Shown here: positions 58,151-64,000 of the stretch, in pieces | Layout of the letters: every line of letters starts with the position of its first letter | How positions within the stretch are numbered: the stretch's first letter is position 1 | Assembly (NCBI GenBank): GCA_942159475.1 | Contig: OW804098.1 | Coordinates: 4,192,383-4,256,382 of the forward strand | Source: Sthenelais limicola | Taxonomy: Eukaryota > Annelida > Polychaeta > Phyllodocida > Sigalionidae | Direction: 5' to 3' | Length of the DNA stretch: 64,000 nt | Translations under genes and position numbers: made by a program | Notes under the pieces: generated by a model | The model's input: only the letters and a program-made list of their open reading frames with translations | Told to the model about the DNA's origin: nothing | The model's database searches: none

Positions 58151-58390
58151 GAGACAGAGGAGAGAGAGAGGGAGATGGGGAGAGGGAGAGGAGAGAGAGG
58201 AGAGAGAGGGAGGGAGATGGGGAGAGGGAGAGGACAGGAGAGAGAGGAGAGAGAGGGGAGAGATGGGGAGAGGGAGAGGAGAGAGGAGAGAGAGGGAGAT
58301 GGATGGGGAGAGAGGGAGAGAGAGGAGAGAGAGATGGATGGGGAGAGAGGGAGAGAGAGGAGAGAGAGAGTGAAGAAGGGGGTAGAGAGG
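58151..58390. repeat. GAGAGG polypurine tract
   Basis: Spacers of the preceding array continue without the core unit. Confidence 0.88.
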
Positions 58391-58814
58391 GACATTGTAT
58401 CTCATGTGCACAACTGTGACCAACAGTGACGTAGCCAATACTGGGGGAAGAGTACACAAATCCAGATGTAAATAAATAAGATAAAATAAACATTTTACAA
58501 ATAAGAAGCAATCATCAACTACACCTGGGAGGTCTATAACAGTGACTGATGGTGGCCAGACAGAGCGCCGATACATGTAGTGCACTCCCCCCGCCACTAC
58601 AGCGGTAATAAACATTAACCTAGAATGGTGGTGAGTAGGGGGGCAGGGGGAGGGAGTGAACTAGATAGATGGGCCAGGTGAGCAGGTCGGAGTAGCTCTC
58701 TAATTGCTCACTTGGGGGCGCTATCTCTCCAGGTTGTGTTATTGTTGTTATTTCTCAACTTCCTCCCTCATGTTCTGGTGCACCGTGGGAGTAGTGTGGG
58801 CTCAGTGGGGTACG
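58391..58814. other. Unique intronic sequence
   Basis: No exon recognised. Confidence 0.45.
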
Positions 58815-59660
58815 GGGGAAATAGGGGAGTTGTATCAGGCACAGTGTGGGTCTATAGTGAAGGGTTATACAATAGGGGGCTTGTATCAGGCACTGTGTGG
58901 GTCTATAGTGAAGGGTTATACAATAGGGGACTTGTATCAGCCACTGTGTATGTCTATAGTGAAGGGTTATATAATAGGGGAGTTGTATCAGCCACTGTGT
59001 ATGTCTGAAGTGAAGGGTTATACAATAGGGGAGTTGTATCAGCCACTGTGTATGTCTGAAGTGAAGGATTATACAATAGGGGACTTGTATCAGGCACTGT
59101 GTATGTCTGAAGTGAAGGATTATACAATAGGGGACTTGTATCAGGCACTGTGTATGTCTGTAGTGAAGGGTTATACAATAGGGGACTTGTATCAGTCACT
59201 GTAGATGTCTGTAGTGAAGGATTATACAATAGGGGACTTGTATCAGGCACTGTGTATGTCTGTAGTGAAGGGTTATACAATAGGGGACTTGTATCAGTCA
59301 CTGTAGATGTCTGAAGTGAAGGGTTATACAATAGGGGACTTGTATCAGGTACTGTGTATGTCTGTAGTGAAGGGTTATACAATAGGGGACTTGTATCAGG
59401 CACTGTGTATGTCTGTAGTGAAGGATTATACAATAGGGGACTTGTATCAGGCACTGTGTATGTCTGTAGTGAAGGGTTATACAATAGGGGACTTGTATCA
59501 GGCACTGTGTATGTCTGTAGTGAAGGGTTATACAATAGGGGACTTGTATCAGGCACTGTGTATGTCTGTAGTGAAGGATTATACAATAGGGGACTGGTAT
59601 CACGCACTGTGCATGTTGGAAGTGAAGAGTTATACAATAGGGGAGTTGTATCAGACTGTA
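58815..59660 (-). repeat. 51-bp minisatellite, array 3 (inverted)
   Basis: About 16 copies in the same orientation as array 2. The array ends abruptly inside a MITE-A remnant (59662-59828), so one side of the array replaced or broke that element. Confidence 0.95.
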
Positions 59661-59661
59661 A

Positions 59662-59828
59662 TTCGACCAATATTAGGTAAATTCTAGTATATTTGGCATT
59701 GCATTGATTCTAGCAATCTGTTTGGTTGGGTTGATTTGTATTTTGATCTTTATTTCTGTCTGAAATTTGGGTTATTAGAGAAGATTGGTGAAGGTGAATT
59801 GTACATTTTCTGAAAATCTGCCCCTTAT
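59662..59828 (+). mobile_element. MITE-A copy 26, right part only
   Basis: Subfamily 2; begins at TTCGACCAATATTAGGTAAA, fused to the end of 51-bp array 3. Confidence 0.8.
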
Positions 59829-60037
59829 ACTGCTGCTTTGTTTCATAAAGCCATTAATTGTATATGCACTTAAGAGGTGCCATAAGACAATATTTGTCTA
59901 ATCTAGGGGCATACCATAAATATTATAAATAGTGAATTCAATTCCATGGGGGTCAATAACTGACACCTCGTTCAACTCTCTCTATGTATTTTTCTTGTTG
60001 TTTCTGTTCAGGTAGTTTATGATCATGTATCTCTAGT

Positions 60038-60218
60038 GGGTCAGATTTTCAGAAAATGTACAATTAGCAGCTCTACACATTTAGGAAATTCTGCTAAATT
60101 AGGCTGAAAAATGAAGAATACCGGGTATATCTGAGTACATTTGGTATCGCATTGATTTAAAGTATCAGTTCTGTTATGTTAAACTGCATTTTGAAGCTCA
60201 TTTTTGTCTTAAATGTGA
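60038..60218 (+). mobile_element. MITE-A copy 27, right end missing
   Basis: Subfamily 1; stops at TTTTTGTCTTAAATGTG. Confidence 0.83.
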
Positions 60219-60308
60219 AATTATTTTTCAAATGTTTTCTTCACGAAAGCCCTTCGTTAGAATGCTTTCATTTGTGGAGAGTTTGGCGCTGCTAGTGGCA
60301 TGCATACA

Positions 60309-60547
60309 TGTGGGTCAGGTTTTCAGAAAATGTACAATTCGCCTTCACAAATCCTCTCAAATAACCCAAATGTCAGACGAAAATAAAGTTCAAAATACAG
60401 TTCAACCTAACCAAACAGATTGCTAGAATCAATGCAATGCTGAATATACTTGAATTTACCTAGTATTGACCAAATTGCTGCCTAATTTAGCAGAATTGAC
60501 TAAATGTGTACAGCTGCCAATTGTACATTTTCTGAAAATCTGACCCA
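60309..60547 (-). mobile_element. MITE-A copy 28, complete
   Basis: Subfamily 2, reverse. Confidence 0.87.
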
Positions 60548-60552
60548 TGTAT

Positions 60553-60775
60553 CAAACTTTAAGCGAGTATATTAAATATACCTTTGCATTTTGTAGCTCA
60601 TCCTATGGTTGATATTTAGCTACTTTACTAGTAATCTATCCACCCAAAAATATTGCAAACGTTTCTCTTTCAAACATAAATATTATATCAAACTTAAAAT
60701 ATATAGATAGACTTATTAGCTGTCCGAATATTTACGTTCATTAGAATCAAATATGATGATATCTCAAAATCCATT
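60553..60775 (+). mobile_element. MITE-B internal fragment, copy 18
   Basis: GTAGCTCATCCTATGGTTGA ... GATGATATCTCAAAATCCAT. Confidence 0.7.
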
Positions 60776-60845
60776 TTTCATCCATATCCTCTGCAGAATT
60801 GTGTACAATATGCTGACAACATTATAACTATTACATTATTTTTAT

Positions 60846-61262
60846 CATGTGAAATATCACTGAGAAATGAGTCCAAAATAGCATTTTTCCAAAGAAATTC
60901 CCCCTCAAGGCATTTCAACACATCAAGTGGTAAATATGAACCATATTTATTGGTTGCTTTACGCCCTTATCAACAGATTTAATATGGTTATATCAAGGGC
61001 GGGAGAGCTGAGAGGGAGGCAGTTTATGATCATACCCAGGACCACATTTCTAGACTGTATATTGAATAAATATTTACTTTTCTAAAGTCTCCTCAGGAAT
61101 ACATTTAACTACTCAACAACTGATTCTCCATCCAGAGGTTATTTTTAAAAGATAAAAAAAAGAAGTATTCATTAGCCTTCCTAAAATTCATCATCATTGG
61201 AATCTGCGACTAACCTTTTAAATTTGATGACGGTATCTAAACATTCAGGTTTTTCAAATTAA
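60846..61262 (+). mobile_element. Diverged MITE-B copy 19, split by SINE-like module
   Basis: ATGAGTCCAAAATAGC ... AAATATGAACCA, interruption, then ACCACATTTCTAGACTGTAT ... CATCATTGGAATCTGCG. Confidence 0.6.
60947..61041. mobile_element. Short SINE-like module, copy 2
   Basis: TTATTGGTTGCTTTACGCCC to CATACCCAGG, inserted in MITE-B with ACCA on both sides, a possible 4-bp target duplication. CGCCCTTATC and GATATAAGGGCG-like halves give it a weak hairpin. Confidence 0.65.
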
Positions 61263-61422
61263 GTCTAAAGACTTTCTGGAAGACCTATCAATCGACAGAA
61301 GACGATACCTTTTTCCTTTGGCAATACAAATCTACATATAAGTCGCATTTTGGCACTTTATATATATATATATTTTGTATTACGTTCATGACTGCAAATA
61401 CCCACTAATCAATCAATCGATA

Positions 61423-61622
61423 NNNNNNNNNNNNNNNNNNNNNNNNNNNNNNNNNNNNNNNNNNNNNNNNNNNNNNNNNNNNNNNNNNNNNNNNNNNNNN
61501 NNNNNNNNNNNNNNNNNNNNNNNNNNNNNNNNNNNNNNNNNNNNNNNNNNNNNNNNNNNNNNNNNNNNNNNNNNNNNNNNNNNNNNNNNNNNNNNNNNNN
61601 NNNNNNNNNNNNNNNNNNNNNN
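61423..61622. other. Assembly gap (200 N)
   Basis: Exactly 200 undetermined bases, a conventional scaffolding size. It removes the 5' side of the adjacent LINE. Confidence 0.99.
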
Positions 61623-63114
61623 AATCAAAGTCATCTGGATGTGATGAGATTACTATGTATATGTATCGCCTATTATTCACTGCACTAAAAACGCAGATGG
61701 TCAATCTATTGAACAAGTCAGTATCCAAAGGAATTATTCCTAAAACCTGGAAAAAAGGCCACTGTAGTTCCTATTCCAAAGAAAGGCAACCCGACCTCAG
61801 TCGCAAACCCTAAGACCAATTTCACTAACACATGTTGCAACAAAAATTTTAGAAAAACATATTAACTCTCAAATACAAACATTCCTAGACACACATGAAA
61901 TTTTAAGCCCCCTACAAGGGGGATTTCGGAAAAATTCATCTACTATAGAAACAATCAACTTGCTATTATACAAGGTAATGAATAATATGAATTCCGGAAA
62001 AATTAGTAGCCTTATATTCTTCGACTATCAAAAAGCTTTTGACACCATAGACCATGATTTACTACTAGCAAAACTGAAAACATATCAATTCCCCTTTTGG
62101 TTCCAGAACTGGACAAAGGACTATTTGAGAGACCGAAAACAGAAAGTGAAAGTTGATAATAGATACTCAGGTTACCTGCCTATTAAACACGGCGTTCCTC
62201 AAGGGTCGATATTGGGTCCAATTCTATTTAATATATTTATAAATGATATTACACATTTAAATCTTACAGGCAACATACTTTTATTTGCTGACGACATTGT
62301 CCTTATCAATAGTGCTTATATAGAAGGTCTTCTAATAGCAGAAAGTCAACGAGATACAGATCTTATTGCCCAATGGAGTACTCAAAATAAACTTGCACTA
62401 AGTCTACCAAAAACCAAAGCCATGTGTATCAGACCAAATATAAGGGGTACTAATCCCCTTCCTATGTCGCAGATAAGCATATCTAATGTACAACTTGACT
62501 GGGTGGACTCTTTTACCTACTTAGGAGTAACACTAGACTCGAAAATGAAATTCTCTGAAATGGCCACTGCCACAATCAATAAAGCCAATGTTCGTTTATA
62601 CAATATATATGTGAACAGACACGCTCTTGACGTACATACGCGAATAATGATAGTCAAATCCATGGTCTTAAGTTATTTAGAGTATGGTAACATGTGTTAC
62701 CTAAATGCAGGTCAAGTAACTCTGAATAAGTTACAAATATTCCAGAATAAGGCATTAAGATTCGCCTTAAAAAAACCCAAGAGACATGATATAATGGACT
62801 TACATATACAGACAAAAACGATCCCGGTACAAAAACGTATATACTTCAATACCCTAAAGTTTTACTACAAGCAATTACACTCGCCAAGAGTAAATTGGAT
62901 TGATAAGAGGTTACCAGACGAAAATTATAATTTTAGAGAACAAAGGAATCTAAACTTTAATTTACCAAGACCAGTGTCTACTCTGTTCCAACAATCATTC
63001 TGCTATACTGGCATCCAATGGTGGAACAATTTGCTGCCAGAATATAAGTTAATTGATTCTGATCTACACTTCAAATACAAAATGAAAACTAAACTGCTAA
63101 CTGAAATGGAATAA
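61623..63114 (+). pseudogene. Non-LTR reverse transcriptase, frameshifted
   Basis: From the gap edge the frame reads SKSSGCDEIT ... GIIPKTWKK. It shifts by one base near 61751-61758 and again near 61806-61812, then stays open from LRPISLTHVATKILEKHIN to the stop at 63112-63114. Counting from 61960: motif A FDYQKAFD (residues 21-28), motif B GVPQGS (78-83), the catalytic FADD (109-112) and YLGVTLD (187-193), followed by a WNNLLPEYK-type C-terminus. This is the RT of a LINE that copies its RNA at nicked chromosomal DNA. Both shifts look like single-base gains in homopolymers (A6GG, A3C3), so they could also be sequencing errors. The endonuclease domain is missing or in the gap. Confidence 0.92.
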
Positions 63115-63466
63115 CGATGTTAACGAAACCTGTTTATCCCCGATCAACCATGCTATGTAATCCAAAAATCTACTTTAGATTACGATATGTACTTTATTAC
63201 ACAACATCCCTCCCCCCCCCCCCCTTCTCACTCATTACCATTTCATTATTCCTCACCCCCCCCCCCCTCCATTAAAACGGAACATTTCAAATGTATTGTT
63301 AAGAAACCTTATTTGACAACTTGATCACACATGTATTACAAATGAAAATATTTAATAATATATCAGGGTGCGGTGGAATACCGGGTTTACCCGAGCCGCA
63401 TTAAGTTGTGACCAGTGTCACTTATATCAACCTGAATAAAATTCGTGTAAAAAAAAACAAAAAAAA
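61623..63466 (+). mobile_element. LINE (jockey/CR1-like), 5' side lost in gap
   Basis: RT coding region, then a 3'UTR with two poly-C runs (63211-63224, 63257-63267), AATAAA at 63435-63440 and an A-rich tail. The tail joins the middle of MITE-A copy 29, which was therefore the insertion target. Confidence 0.85.
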
Positions 63467-63557
63467 CTGTATTTTGAACTTTATTTTCGTCTGAAATTTG
63501 GGTTATTTGAGAAGATTAGTAAAGTTGAATTGTACATTTTCTGAAAATCTGACCCAT
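63466..63557 (+). mobile_element. MITE-A copy 29, right half
   Basis: Subfamily 2 from ACTGTATTTTGAACTTTATT to ATTTTCTGAAAATCTGACCC, directly after the LINE tail. Confidence 0.85.
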
Positions 63558-63639
63558 AGGATGAGTGAAAGATCCACCCTGGTCCTTATAAAGTTTGAAT
63601 CCTCACATCACCTATCTTAAGGGTCAGGATATATGATCT

Positions 63640-63754
63640 ATGTCCTTATGTCATTGGAATCTGCTTGATTTCATCTTTTCAAATATAATGATTTCTCAAA
63701 ATCCAGTTTTTACGACCAATGACTCATCTTTCTGTAATATATCATAAATAATTA
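63640..63754 (+). mobile_element. MITE-B right-end fragment, copy 20
   Basis: ATGTCATTGGAATCTGCTTG ... CATCTTTCTGTAATATATCA. Confidence 0.7.
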
Positions 63755-63861
63755 ATGTGTGATGGTTTGACTTTTGTTTAATTGTTCATGTTATTTTATA
63801 TTCACTCTGTACCTGTACCATGAATAAATGGAACTTTAAAACCACATCACTTCGTTCTTTA

Positions 63862-64000
63862 TGTGATGTGTTCCAGGAAAATGAGTCGCAAGTCGCAAAA
63901 TTGATACTTTTCAAAGTGACTTTTTCACTGGATCTCTTTATTGGAATGTTTTGATTTTTAGAGGGTTTGGCACTTATAGTCATCTGAATCTATGTAACAA
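63862..64000 (+). mobile_element. MITE-B copy 21, cut by window end
   Basis: GTGATGTGTTCCAGGAAAAT and the TTTTCAAAGTGACTTTTTCA body. Confidence 0.85.

Noticed and set aside
1..64000. tRNA, rRNA or snRNA genes
   Set aside because: No TTC-box/acceptor-stem pattern or rRNA motif was seen by eye; a covariance-model scan would be needed to exclude small ones.

Overview
This is a eukaryotic, almost certainly marine-invertebrate, nuclear genome window. It is AT-rich, gene-poor and packed with short inverted-repeat transposons, non-LTR retrotransposon debris and tandem arrays, with two split genes recognisable from single exons. A short repeated module at 39.6 kb and 60.95 kb, starting with GAGTGAGTGAG and followed by a 'ttggt..ctttac' box, resembles a repeat I associate with gastropod molluscs. 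That hint, plus an animal gene for an HD-domain phosphonate oxygenase, makes a mollusc (gastropod) my best guess; it is inference, not proof. A run of exactly 200 N at 61423-61622 is a scaffold gap.

Genes. (1) On the minus strand, exons at 14017-14169 and 11033-11258 join in phase 0 and encode about 126 residues of an HD-domain mixed-valent di-iron oxygenase of the PhnZ/TmpB type (organophosphonate catabolism). The C-terminal third was not found. (2) On the plus strand, 49025-49123 is the first coding exon of a phospholipase C beta: 33 codons ending in KWDD followed by a perfect GTAAGT donor. A CpG-bearing promoter/5'UTR-like stretch lies upstream, and at least 14.9 kb of intron 1 fills the rest of the window. 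(3) A 57-bp candidate exon lies at 42607-42663 (+), unassigned. (4) Three reverse-transcriptase remnants (9015-9193, 26801-27500, 61623-63114) belong to degenerate LINEs.

Layout. 1-1.65 kb: 51-bp minisatellite. 1.7-11 kb: unique sequence (including an enhancer-like block at 2.54-2.93 kb) and nested miniature transposons. 11-16.8 kb: the HD-oxygenase exons, with the 5' half of the first exon amplified about 27-fold into a satellite. 16.9-18.4 kb: the 51-bp minisatellite again, inverted, then a 22-bp array. 18.4-42.6 kb: dense MITEs, a composite LINE, a TATG-rich segment present twice, and a 24-bp array born from a MITE end. 42.8-58.4 kb: almost continuous tandem arrays (12-bp GGTACAGGAGCA type, G-rich GGGGACA, 52-bp purine, GA tracts, 86-, 38- and 64-bp arrays) surrounding the PLC-beta first exon. 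58.8-59.66 kb: the 51-bp minisatellite a third time. 59.7-64 kb: MITEs, the assembly gap and a LINE inserted inside a MITE.

Naming used below. MITE-A: about 240 bp, terminal inverted repeats (TIRs) starting TGGGTCAGATTTTCAGAAAA, flanked by TA; 29 copies or fragments, in subfamilies 1 and 2. MITE-B: about 300-650 bp, TIRs around GTGATGTGTTTCAGGAAAAT; about 21 copies or fragments. MITE-C: about 210 bp, ends CAGTCTAGGCCCA; 4 copies. pB-1 and pB-2: TTAA-flanked elements. All family names are mine. No tRNA, rRNA or CRISPR array was seen.
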